Shown here: positions 26,869 through 36,096 of the stretch, one piece after another
Numbering within the stretch: the stretch's first letter is position 1
Layout of the letters: every line of letters begins with the position of its first letter
Source: Pseudomonadota bacterium
GTDB lineage: Bacteria > Desulfobacterota > Desulfobacteria > Desulfobacterales > JAHIVH01
NCBI GenBank assembly: GCA_018816735.1
Contig: JAHIVH010000098.1
Coordinates: 1 to 45,987 of the forward strand
Length of the DNA: 45,987 nucleotides
Reading direction: 5' to 3'
Translations under genes and position numbers: made by a program
The notes under the pieces: generated by a model
Databases searched by the model: none
Told to the model about the DNA's origin: nothing
The model's input: only the letters and a program-made list of their open reading frames with translations

Positions 26869-28800
26869 ATGAAAAGACACATCAAACGATCCATCATTTA
26901 TTTTATATTCACGATCCTTTTGGCCCATGTGGCCTTTGCAGCGCCAAATCCCGGAGAGCCGGCGCCTTTGTTTTCATTGAAAGGTGTAAACGCAAAGGTC
27001 TTTGATTTGAAAAAAATGGAAACCCAACCCATGGTTGTTCTCTATTTTTTCGACGCCGATTCCCGGCCAAGCCTGGATGGGCTGGTTATGCTGGACGGGC
27101 TTGCAAAAAAATACAAAAATGCGAACTTAAATGTATGGGGGATTACGCTGTCGAAACAAGCGTCCATTGATATATTTATCAAAAATAACAAACCCGTTTT
27201 CCCCATATTGATGGATGATGCTTCCCGGGCAAGTGATTTATATGATGCCAAAATGATTCTGCCCACCGTATGCATCATCGGTCCTGAACTTAAGATCATC
27301 GATTATATGCAAGGCGGCGGGAAATCAACGGAAATCATGCTTTCAAGACTTGCCGAACGAAAACTGATGCAGAAGGAAACAGCCATTGCAGCTGCAATCA
27401 GCCAGTCGGTTGAAAAAATGGATCCGGACAACTATGACAATAAAGCCATTAAAGGGTATGCAGCCTTAAAAGAAGGGAATATAGAGGACGCGACCACCAT
27501 TTTTTCCAGTCTGTCAAAAGGGAAAGGAAGAGTCATCGGCCTTGAAGGCCTGGCTGCTGTCTATACGGAAACAGGCAATACAAAAAAGGCTTTGGAACTG
27601 ATCAATGAAGTTGAGAAAATAGCGCCGGACAGATCGTATGTAAACGTCCTTAAGGGGAATATATTATACAGCCAAAACAAAAAAGAAGAAGCAACTGCAC
27701 AATTTCAAAAAGCAACGACCAAAAAAGAAGGGGCAACATATCAAAAGTCAGTGGCATTAAACCAGTTGGGAAGGGTTTATGCCAACAGGGCTGAATATGA
27801 AAAAGCCAGAAAATTATATGACCAGGCCATTGAACTGGATCCCTATTACGTTGAAGCCACGTCCAACAAAGGCGTTACCTATGAAAAAGAAGGAAAATGG
27901 GACAGCGCCCTTGATATTTACAAGAAAGCCCAAATGCTCAATAAATCCGATGTGATCGCAAGCGTTCTGGCCAAAAAGGCCGAAGAAATGCTGACCTTCC
28001 AGAAAGATATGGAAAACAGAAAACGGGTGGATGCACTGGTCAAAGACCTGGCTGAGCGATTCAGAAAACAGAAAAAAGAAAAATCAAAAAACGATGATGA
28101 ATGGACGTCCCGTCCATTGATTCTGACATTTGTCGATCTGCAGGAAAAAGGCGGTCTTGCTGAGGCTGATGGCTATGCCATGGTGATTTTAAGCAAACTT
28201 TCCGAGTTGCTCAATTCATCAGGAAGGGTTCAGGTGGTCGAGCGCATGGTGATGAACAGGCTGCTTGAAGAACTGAACATAGGTTCTTCAGAACTTTCCG
28301 ATCAGGATACGGCCTTAAAGATAGGCAACGTGCTTGCCGCAAAACTCATCGGCACAGGATCACTTCTTCAAATGCCGAAAGGAGCCCTTTTAAACATGCG
28401 GCTCATCGACACGGAAACCACGGCTCTGGCCAAAGTGATTACAGAAGAAATCGCCGCCAGGACTCCTCTGGAAAAGGATTTGAATCGTCTGAACCGCGAT
28501 ATCCTGAAATCCGTGATTGATCTTTATCCGATAAAGGGGTTTGTGGTCCAGGCCGATGAAAGCAGAATCATGATCAATGTCGGCGAAAAACAGGGCGTGG
28601 TATTGGGAACGACATTTAACGCCCTAGAAGAGAAACCCCCTGTGGAATACAAAGGAAAACTGCTGAAAAGTGCGCCTTTGGAGATTGCGGAAATAAAAGT
28701 GGTTCAGGTCGAGCCGGATTTCAGCTATGCAGAGGTGGTAAACAAAAAAAGAGCATTAAAACAGGATGATAAGGTACAAGAAAAACGAATGGTCAACTAA
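26869..28800 (+). CDS. Exported thioredoxin-fold + TPR + CsgG-like protein, catalytic Cys lost
   Basis: Start set at ATG 26869, preceded by GGGGGA and giving a good signal peptide (MKRHIKRSIIYFIFTILLAH, cleaved after VAFA); an upstream in-frame ATG at 26800 lacks these. The mature protein of about 620 residues begins with a redoxin/AhpC-TSA-like domain (about 27-170). The position of the CxxC reads YFFDADSRPSLDGL, with no cysteine, so it cannot be a disulfide enzyme. TPR repeats follow (about 195-375), then a charged helix and a domain with VQVVERMVMNRLLEELNIGSS, the pattern of CsgG/FlgO-like envelope proteins. The next gene is a short lipoprotein with the same last domain. The role is probably a periplasmic scaffold. 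Confidence 0.75.
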   Translation: MKRHIKRSIIYFIFTILLAHVAFAAPNPGEPAPLFSLKGVNAKVFDLKKMETQPMVVLYFFDADSRPSLDGLVMLDGLAKKYKNANLNVWGITLSKQASIDIFIKNNKPVFPILMDDASRASDLYDAKMILPTVCIIGPELKIIDYMQGGGKSTEIMLSRLAERKLMQKETAIAAAISQSVEKMDPDNYDNKAIKGYAALKEGNIEDATTIFSSLSKGKGRVIGLEGLAAVYTETGNTKKALELINEVEKIAPDRSYVNVLKGNILYSQNKKEEATAQFQKATTKKEGATYQKSVALNQLGRVYANRAEYEKARKLYDQAIELDPYYVEATSNKGVTYEKEGKWDSALDIYKKAQMLNKSDVIASVLAKKAEEMLTFQKDMENRKRVDALVKDLAERFRKQKKEKSKNDDEWTSRPLILTFVDLQEKGGLAEADGYAMVILSKLSELLNSSGRVQVVERMVMNRLLEELNIGSSELSDQDTALKIGNVLAAKLIGTGSLLQMPKGALLNMRLIDTETTALAKVITEEIAARTPLEKDLNRLNRDILKSVIDLYPIKGFVVQADESRIMINVGEKQGVVLGTTFNALEEKPPVEYKGKLLKSAPLEIAEIKVVQVEPDFSYAEVVNKKRALKQDDKVQEKRMVN

Positions 28801-28801
28801 A

Positions 28802-29299
28802 ATGAATCGGGTAAAATATGTCTATATAGGATGGTGTCTTTTTTTCCTGGGAATCTCCGGTTGCGTGAGCAAGACTGTTGCGCCCAAAGTGAATCAAACC
28901 ATTGCTGTCTGGGATTTGTCCGATTATTCGGCATCTCAGGACTCCCGGACACACATGGAAGAAGTCCTCACGGCGAAATTCATACAGGCCTTGCAAACCA
29001 TCCCGGATATCACGGTTGTGGAACGTCAGAAACTGGCACTCGCATTAGATGAATTGAACATCGGCACCACAGCGGTAACAGATGAATCGACCCGGCTGAA
29101 AATAGGGAAAATTCTGGGGGCAACCCAGATGGTCTTTGGCGGGTATCAGGTGTTCGGTGACATGATGCGTCTCGATATCCGCCTGGTTGATGTTGAAACA
29201 GGAAAAATCATAAAAGCGATTGAAAAGACCGTTCCCGGCACCGGGATGACCGAATGGCTGGCCGCTGCTGAAGCTGCGGCCAGGGAACTGGTTGAATGA
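28802..29299 (+). CDS. CsgG-like outer-membrane lipoprotein
   Basis: A 166-residue lipoprotein. The start is ATG 28802, one base after the preceding stop. The signal ends at the lipobox GISGC with Cys21. The mature part shows the CsgG/FlgO-like pattern VWDLSDY...DITVVERQKLALALDELNIG...ILGATQMVFGGYQ...IRLVDVETGKI, closely parallel to residues about 440-560 of the preceding protein. It has no Asp/Gly residue typical of a retained inner-membrane lipoprotein at position +2 (Val), so outer-membrane sorting is likely. It is the last gene of the five-gene operon. TagQ of P. aeruginosa is also a lipoprotein in the TagR/PpkA pathway, but I see no specific similarity. Confidence 0.75.
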   Translation: MNRVKYVYIGWCLFFLGISGCVSKTVAPKVNQTIAVWDLSDYSASQDSRTHMEEVLTAKFIQALQTIPDITVVERQKLALALDELNIGTTAVTDESTRLKIGKILGATQMVFGGYQVFGDMMRLDIRLVDVETGKIIKAIEKTVPGTGMTEWLAAAEAAARELVE

Positions 29300-29355
29300 C
29301 AGAGTTGCTTGGGTTTGTTGGGTTTATTGGTTGAATAGTGGAGCGGTTGAATGGT

Positions 29356-30594
29356 TTAATACAAAAACCCAAACAGCCATAAAGGTATTTTATTGGCCAC
29401 ACCTGTCTCAATATCGCCCAGTGCAAGATAAGACTCAGGTATGTCTTTTATTTGGGTGAAGGATTTGCCTTTGCCACCGACTTCAAACACATACCTTTCA
29501 TTTACCCTGAAATCACCTTTTAGCGGTATGGTGACACGATTCCCTTCCATTAATATATTGGAAAAGAAGATTTCTCTGATAGTGCCGATGTTGGCATTCT
29601 GTTCCGGACAAATCGCATAGGCCTGGTTTGTGTTGTTCAGATATATCTTTGCAGGTTTTTCGAGGCTCTTTAGTCCTTTACCGCTTTTATAGAGACACGA
29701 AATAACTTTCGCGTCTTCCAGATATTTAAGATAATTTTTAAGTGTCCTTTCATCACCCACTTCAATGATATTCTTCAATCTTTTCATATCCGGTATCATT
29801 GGCGCGGATTCGGCAATTATCGAAAAAAGCTTTTTCAACTTATTTATACTGGCACCCGTTAGCCCGGGATAAATGGAGAGCAGATCACTTTCTATGGTAG
29901 TATGAAGACCTTGCTCAAGCGCAATAAAATAAATAGACTCGGACTGATATTCCTGAATAAAAGGGAAATAACCATGTTTTAGATAATCCCGAAATTCAGG
30001 AAGGATTTTTTTCCCTTTTGCGCTGAGCTGATCAATGACCTGAAATGCCAATTTTTCATGATGGTTTAAAATGGAAGCCAAACTCAATTCAGGCAATTCA
30101 ATGCCATGCGATAGTTCCAGAAACTCTCTAAATGACAACCCTGCCATCCTATAAACAATTGCCCGCCTGCTAAGGTCATGACTCCCTTTTTCAATTTCCA
30201 TTGCAGAACTGCCGGAGGCAATTATTTTCAAATTTGTAAAGGAATCATATATGCTTTTTAACTCTTTTGACCAGGCCGGATATTTATGAATCTCATCAAA
30301 ACACAATAATTCTCCGCCATACTGATAAAATGCTTCTGCAATTTCAAAAAGGGAACGTTGTGCCACTATAAAATGGTCAACAGGAATGTATAAAATCCTT
30401 TCTGATAGAAGATCATTTGCCACCCTGGAAATCATATATTGAATTATTGCGGTTGACTTACCCACGCCTCGCTGTCCTGTGATAATTGAAAATCGGTTTT
30501 CAAGAGAATTCCGTTTTAAAAAGTATCGTACATACGGGCGGTGGTATGTTTTCAGAAAATGCCGACTTAGATTAAACAGGTCATCTATTACCAT
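29356..30594 (-). CDS. AAA ATPase with DUF4143-type C-terminus
   Basis: A 412-residue protein with P-loop GQRGVGKST (40-48), Walker B LLCFDEIHK (96-104) and the following IIASGSSAMEI and RRAIVYRMAGLSFREFLEL blocks. These are the hallmarks of the archaeal-type AAA ATPases fused to DUF4143. The C-terminal half carries a winged-helix region (about 260-300) and a nuclease-like DUF4143 end (RVNERYVFEVGGKGKS, YLALGDIE). These proteins are mobile and widespread; their function is unsettled and some are linked to toxin-antitoxin or defence-like roles. It stands alone between unrelated genes and converges with the CsgG-like gene, so it is not part of the secretion operons. Confidence 0.85.
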   Translation of the reverse strand: MVIDDLFNLSRHFLKTYHRPYVRYFLKRNSLENRFSIITGQRGVGKSTAIIQYMISRVANDLLSERILYIPVDHFIVAQRSLFEIAEAFYQYGGELLCFDEIHKYPAWSKELKSIYDSFTNLKIIASGSSAMEIEKGSHDLSRRAIVYRMAGLSFREFLELSHGIELPELSLASILNHHEKLAFQVIDQLSAKGKKILPEFRDYLKHGYFPFIQEYQSESIYFIALEQGLHTTIESDLLSIYPGLTGASINKLKKLFSIIAESAPMIPDMKRLKNIIEVGDERTLKNYLKYLEDAKVISCLYKSGKGLKSLEKPAKIYLNNTNQAYAICPEQNANIGTIREIFFSNILMEGNRVTIPLKGDFRVNERYVFEVGGKGKSFTQIKDIPESYLALGDIETGVANKIPLWLFGFLY

Positions 30595-30787
30595 TTTTGC
30601 TCTCTCAAGAATATTTCGTATTACGAAACGATTATATTTTATAAATAATAGGATTGCAATACTAAAATTTTAAAATTTATTGGTAATGAGCTCTGGATTT
30701 GAGATTTTCCTGTTACAGGCGGTGAAAATGATAATCAAATAAATATTCTTTGGCAAAAATCCGAAATTTTTTCTCTGAGCGTCCGGG

Positions 30788-32736
30788 TCATCTATAAAGA
30801 TTGATATCCGATCCCCATACGCATGTATAGGTCGCGTCAGGACCGGAATATGTTATAGTGGTCGTAGCCGTTCCACTGGCAGTTGACGAACTTGTCACGC
30901 CAAAGGAAATTGACGTTGTCATATGTGTATTATCATTGATCTGCTGTGAGTAGGAGCCGGAATAATTCGTTCCACTGACCCTGCCGGTGTAGGTAATGCC
31001 GGTATCCATTGTCAACGCAAAACTGCTTCCGGACTGCTCAATCGTCAACGTTCCTTTAGTTGTATCCTGTGCCGAGCAGGATGGCCAGTCGCCTTCAGCC
31101 CAGGTATTTGAGGTGTAGTAATTCCATGACCCATTCATGTCGATTGATTGCGGGTTTACGGTAATCTGAACCGAAGCGGCTCCTGTCGCTCCCTTGCTGT
31201 CTGTGACCGTTAATATAATCGTATGGGTGCCTGCGGACAATGTACTTAAAGAAAAGTTGCTGCCTGTTCCCAGACTGCCATCCATGCTGGATGTCCATGA
31301 AAGTGATCCTGAAGCAAGTGGACCGTCTTCATTATCATAGCCTGACCCGGAAAATGAGATTGAATTCCCTTCTGTAAACGTAGACCCGGAACCGGGTTGG
31401 CTAATGGATGCTGTGGGACTGTATTGATTATAATCTGTGGCTGAACAGTTATGATGACTGTATCCTGTCCGGTTAGACCATCACTGTCGGTTACTGTCAG
31501 TGTTATGTGATGTGTACCTATTGACAAATTGTTTTTATAAAAAGTGATACCATTGCTGAGGAATCCGTCAATATCGGAACGCCAGGATAAAGATGTGCCG
31601 GCCAAAGCCCCGTCCTCAAAATCTGTTCCGATGCCACTGAAATACACATCATTTCCTTTGTAAACATAGGAATCATCATAAGGAGATTTGATTTCGCCAT
31701 TCGGAGGCTGGTTAAGGTTTGCCGTTATTGTAATCGAAATATCTGTTGTTTGCGATGCACCCTCACTGTCTGTTGCTTTCAGTCTTATTGTGTGATTGCC
31801 TACAGATAATGAACTGATCTCAACTGAATTCCCGGTACCGATCTCACCATCTATGTCAGATGTCCAGACAAGTGCATTCCCGGACAATGAACCATCCTCC
31901 GAATCGGTTGCCGAACCTTGAAAAAGGACAAGGTGGCCTTCCTCAAAGGATGTTGCTGAAAGAGGTTCTATAAAGACAACCGGTAGATTATTTTCAATGG
32001 TCGAATCAGGAATCATCGTCGTAAAATGCCAGACAGCAGATCCGGCGCTCATATTCCCATGTTCATCTATCGCATAAACTTCCCAGTAATATGGTGTATC
32101 TGTTACCAAACTGTTTTCATCTTCACTTCCGGTGATGGTGCAAGGCGGTTTTGAAAATACCTGGTTAACAACGATTGCACCTGAAAAATTTGCTGAAGTG
32201 GAAACCCTGACCTGGTATTCCTGAGCAGATGCAATCTCTTCCCAAACAAGACTTACCGAAGATATGTCCACAGAAGAACCGGTCGCAGGACTTTCAAGTA
32301 TGGGAACAAAATTATCAGTAATAATAACCCCTGCATCTGCCACCTGATCTGCTTCAAGGGCAATATCAAGACTTTCACCCCGATAATGCATATGATCTTC
32401 TTCATCATGGCAGATAATAACAACACGCGCGGTTTGAGCGGAAGGCACACCCTCGATGATCCCCTCACCCAATTCACAATCCCAGGGGCCACCGGTTTTT
32501 AAAAGTTCATTGGTCGAGCTGTATACCCATGCGGAAACCGAAACAATACCAAGTTCAGCGCAATCCATTGCTGCTGCGCGGGTTTCCGAACCTGGGGGTG
32601 CAATACGAAATACGATACTGCTGTTTCCTTCAGATGTTCCATTATCTGATCCGCTCTGATCTCCACATGACAAGAAAAAAAACAAAACGGAAACAACGCA
32701 TAAAACGATAATCGATTGATAGATGAAATTTTTCAT
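30788..32736 (-). pseudogene. Frameshifted Ig/PKD-repeat surface lipoprotein
   Basis: Two overlapping frames form one gene. The first has a lipoprotein signal (MKNFIYQSIIVLC..., lipobox FFLSC) from ATG 32736, then a fibronectin-III-like domain (about 150-240) and Ig/PKD-like repeats with the pattern GxxxDxEDGxLxGxxLxWxSDxDG. After VTVQPQIII the frame breaks near 31423: one missing base would restore reading into the second frame, which encodes a third repeat (DNEDGPLASGSLSWTSSMDG) and a lipocalin-like C-terminal domain (MNGSWNYYTSNTW...GTLTIEQSGSSF) ending at 30788. As written the product is cut after two repeats with a short nonsense tail. A sequencing error or a recent frameshift are both possible. 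Confidence 0.75.
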
Positions 32737-33025
32737 ACAGCTCATTTCCCGACGATGGTATTATAACAGTGACTGAAATTAATAGCCACATCACGATGGC
32801 AGCTTTTTGATGTGGGAAAAAGCATAGACCAACATTATTTTTCCTTCAACAGTTAATTTTCCTGTTTTTTTTCTGTAGCAAAAAGTCATATATATCGTAT
32901 AACAATTATATACCTTTCGAATAGCAACTATTTACAAGTTTCAATTGCGTACCTTTTCCTCAACTCGATTCTATTTGACGCAACCGAAAAACAGATAAAA
33001 ACCCATCCTTCACAGGAGGTAAATC

Positions 33026-35884
33026 ATGGCTGACTTTCCAAGTGATTTTAAAACAATACCTGATATCAACGGTCACCCTTTGGGCGGCTTTGGGGGCAAT
33101 CCGGCAAAGGACAGGGCCTATCATAGAGACTTTATCCGGAAAAGCGGCAAAGCACCGGTTGTTCTTGTTCATGGCAACACCGGAACTGCAACCCATCCCC
33201 AATGGGGATGGCTGAAAGTGATTAACGAACTGAAGCGTAACGAGTTCGGTTATACGGACGAGCACTTCTGGGCATTGTCCTATCTGAAATCGGGTGAACG
33301 TGAAATAAAGGATGCCTATACTTCGAATGTTGAAGACCTCAGGCGATTTACCGATTATGTCAGAGACTATCTGGAGGTCAACTGTATCGACATGGTCGGG
33401 CATTCGCTGGGGTGTTTCTTGATCATGTGCTATTTGTCCGGATTGAAGAGCCAAAGTGACCCCATTGTTTGGGACCAGGGGAAACGGCATGCCAATGTAG
33501 GAACGATTGTATTGTTGGACGGTGCCATGAAAGGGCTGTCACAATTTTCGCAACCGTTTTATTCTCAGGATATGTATGATGAGTGGCTGGGCACCCATGC
33601 CATATATGATTGTCTGTCGCCGGATAACACTCCCTATGGTACAGGAGATGACATGACGGTTTCTCCTCCCAGACCTCACCATGTAAAATATTGGTGTTGT
33701 ATGGTACCAGGTGGGTATGTGGATCAGATGGATAATTTCAAAGGTCGTACAGGACACCTGGATGGTGCGGATCAAAACCGGAATTACAATGTGGGCAGTG
33801 GTGTACTCAGTCATGAAAAAGTGAAGGATGAGCCGGCAATCATTAGGGATTGGGCTGTATATTTGAATGCGGTGCCGCCGATGGACCCGGTCACGATAAC
33901 CGTTAATCACCCAAGCGGAGATTATGGGAGTGATCTTTCGGTCAGTGTATCCTTTGATCCGATAACTGCCGGGCCTGTATGCTATACAGCTAACCGAGTG
34001 ACCAAAAAAATAATTGCCGGTCACATTGAAACTGCAATTGCCGAATCTATTGAAGGTCATCTGGCAGATGGCCAAATCCTGACTTTTGCAACCCAGGGTA
34101 TGTGGGCGCTGGCATTTCAGGCAGACGGCGCAGGTAAAATTTTTCGCACCTACTGGGTAGGCATCAGCTCTCCCAAGGCTGACATCCTGACCGATAATTC
34201 CGTGCCGTTTAATCAGAACCTGCAGGTTCAGGCAGTTACCGATAAAGGGATTGTATACATGAATAATGGCGGGTCAGATGCGTACGGCTGGGTTGCCACC
34301 TCGACGGTTTCCATTTCTGACACAATCGTTGTGAAGGCAATCGCAATAACATCCGATGGCATCACTTCTGAAATCATTACCAGGAAATTTGAGGCAGCGA
34401 TAAAAGAGCAAGCCCATGGAACAGTTACGAAACATTATATTGACGGGCGTTTGGATGTGAATGGTTACATTCATTACGGATCTAAATATGGATACATGCA
34501 GGCGTTTACACTTTACAAAATCGACGGCAAATGGACAGATGCTCCTGACACATCAGCTGCGGACATAATCGTTCCTGTAGTGACATGCTCCCATCAATCG
34601 GGCACTTATCTTGAACCGATTAAAGTATGTTTGACCGCAACAGACAATGACGACCCAGCCCCCCTCATATTCTACTCAACAGATGGATCAACACCCACTC
34701 CCGGCAGTTCTTCTTTTGTTAACCGGGGAATGCTTAATTTCAACTCGCCAGGCCAAAAAACATTGAAATATTTCGCAACAGACCGATCCGGCAATTCAAC
34801 TGAAGTGGAAACCCGGATATTTGGGATGGAAATCGAAAACGTCCAGCCTTTCATTACGACGGATGTGGATAGTACTTATCATAACAGTTCGGTAACCGTA
34901 ACGTTGACGGCTTTTGACAATATCGACCCTGACGTCACTGTATACTATACAGAAGATGGAAGCATACCAAATACGTATAGCCCCTTCTTTATCAATTCAA
35001 AAGAATTTTTCCTTTCGGAAAACAGAAATCATGCGATCAGTTGTTATGCCAAAGACAGCTCGGACAATGAAAACCGGACCATTTTCCATTATGTTATTCA
35101 GGATACCGTTGCACCTGAAACCCGAATTTTCCCTTCCGGAGGAGCATTTGTTGAAGACATTCAAGTGTCGATGACCACAAATGAACCCGTTGAATGGATC
35201 AAGTATACCACGGACGGCAGCACTCCGGACGAATCTAACGGAACCTTTTACCAACAGGCGTTCGCGCTTTCAGATACGACAACGGTTAAATTCCGGTCCA
35301 AAGATACGCAAGGAAACATGGAAGATATAAAGTCCGTGGACTTCGTCCGCCAGACAGGTCCCAGAAAAATGACGTTCGAAAACATGGCCGATATTGACGG
35401 ATACATCAAAGCCACCCCTGAAGACGATTACAGAAGTGTAGTCAGCGAGGTTCATCTGGCAGTCGGCGCTGGATGGGACGGAAGAATCAGCCGGGCCATC
35501 GTTTCCTTCGACACCGCGAACATCCCTCAGGGAGCCACGATCACCCGTGCGTATCTACAGGTAAAGTATCATTCAGGCTATGGAAATCCCTGGGAAAACG
35601 CAACACTCAAAATTGATGTTAAAACCGGTAAATTTGGAACGGATGTGTTGTGTCAGACAGAAGACTGGGACGAGACACCCACAGCAAAGGGTGTGGCCCA
35701 CTTTGAGCCTTTCGGTTTCGGATGCAAGGATTCAACGGATTTCAATGCCGAAGGTAGAAATGCGATCAATAAAACAGGTCGCACCCAGATGAGGCTTTAT
35801 TTTGATCCCCATGATGATATGGATATTTTCAATTACGTTTTTCTGGAAAAAGGCAATGATGTGCGTTTGTTTGTGGAATATTGA
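33026..35884 (+). CDS. Alpha/beta-hydrolase (lipase-like) with chitobiase-type repeats and DNRLRE-like end
   Basis: A 952-residue protein with a very strong ribosome site (AGGAGGT). Residues about 40-290 are a lipase/esterase domain: oxyanion VVLVHGNTG (45-53) and nucleophile elbow GHSLG (125-129, Ser127). Then come at least three repeats of chitobiase C-terminal type (CHB_HEX_C_1), marked by FYSTDGSTPTPG, YYTEDGSIPNTY and KYTTDGSTPDES. The last ~170 residues resemble the DNRLRE/disaggregatase-related domain (AIVSFDTANIPQGATITRAYLQVKYHS, split numbering about 830-860). Despite this surface-protein architecture there is no signal peptide, so export must be non-Sec or absent. T6SS lipase effectors also lack signals, but nothing else ties it to the T6SS here. 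Confidence 0.75.
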   Translation: MADFPSDFKTIPDINGHPLGGFGGNPAKDRAYHRDFIRKSGKAPVVLVHGNTGTATHPQWGWLKVINELKRNEFGYTDEHFWALSYLKSGEREIKDAYTSNVEDLRRFTDYVRDYLEVNCIDMVGHSLGCFLIMCYLSGLKSQSDPIVWDQGKRHANVGTIVLLDGAMKGLSQFSQPFYSQDMYDEWLGTHAIYDCLSPDNTPYGTGDDMTVSPPRPHHVKYWCCMVPGGYVDQMDNFKGRTGHLDGADQNRNYNVGSGVLSHEKVKDEPAIIRDWAVYLNAVPPMDPVTITVNHPSGDYGSDLSVSVSFDPITAGPVCYTANRVTKKIIAGHIETAIAESIEGHLADGQILTFATQGMWALAFQADGAGKIFRTYWVGISSPKADILTDNSVPFNQNLQVQAVTDKGIVYMNNGGSDAYGWVATSTVSISDTIVVKAIAITSDGITSEIITRKFEAAIKEQAHGTVTKHYIDGRLDVNGYIHYGSKYGYMQAFTLYKIDGKWTDAPDTSAADIIVPVVTCSHQSGTYLEPIKVCLTATDNDDPAPLIFYSTDGSTPTPGSSSFVNRGMLNFNSPGQKTLKYFATDRSGNSTEVETRIFGMEIENVQPFITTDVDSTYHNSSVTVTLTAFDNIDPDVTVYYTEDGSIPNTYSPFFINSKEFFLSENRNHAISCYAKDSSDNENRTIFHYVIQDTVAPETRIFPSGGAFVEDIQVSMTTNEPVEWIKYTTDGSTPDESNGTFYQQAFALSDTTTVKFRSKDTQGNMEDIKSVDFVRQTGPRKMTFENMADIDGYIKATPEDDYRSVVSEVHLAVGAGWDGRISRAIVSFDTANIPQGATITRAYLQVKYHSGYGNPWENATLKIDVKTGKFGTDVLCQTEDWDETPTAKGVAHFEPFGFGCKDSTDFNAEGRNAINKTGRTQMRLYFDPHDDMDIFNYVFLEKGNDVRLFVEY

Positions 35885-35916
35885 ATGGAAATTCATCAGT
35901 TTTTAAAATTTCCATT
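35884..35916 (+). terminator. Inverted repeat at the end of the lipase gene
   Basis: Perfect 10-bp arms (35884-35893 AATGGAAATT, 35907-35916 AATTTCCATT) around a 13-base loop. The first arm begins in the stop codon of the lipase gene. No T-run follows, so it is terminator-like rather than a textbook intrinsic terminator. Confidence 0.4.
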
Positions 35917-35993
35917 ATCTGTTAATAGTAATATCAGATCAACGCTTAAACGTTTATTGTTCACCGAGAAATGCTGACTACTGGAATATCTGA

Positions 35994-36022
35994 TTGACAC
36001 AATACCGCAATATTGGTATGTG
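35994..36022 (+). promoter_or_regulatory. Possible promoter with embedded dyad before the second effector island
   Basis: TTGACA (35994-35999) and, after 17 bp, TATGTG (36017-36022) form a weak promoter about 75 bp upstream of the LysM gene. The spacer contains a dyad, ATACC (36002-36006) and GGTAT (36015-36019), around the palindrome CAATATTG (36008-36015). A repressor binding there would block the promoter. This is tentative. Confidence 0.3.
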
Positions 36023-36096
36023 AAATACTTTCAATATTTACTCAAGCGAAACAACCCGATATCGATATCAACGTCGATTATTGCCGGACGTATACA

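Noticed and set aside
31246..31440. Programmed frameshifting to join the two halves of the Ig-repeat lipoprotein
   Set aside because: No slippery heptamer or downstream structure is visible at the break, so mutation or sequencing error is simpler.
36013..36096. TTG start of the LysM protein
   Set aside because: No ribosome site, and the extra residues lie over the putative promoter region and look non-coding.
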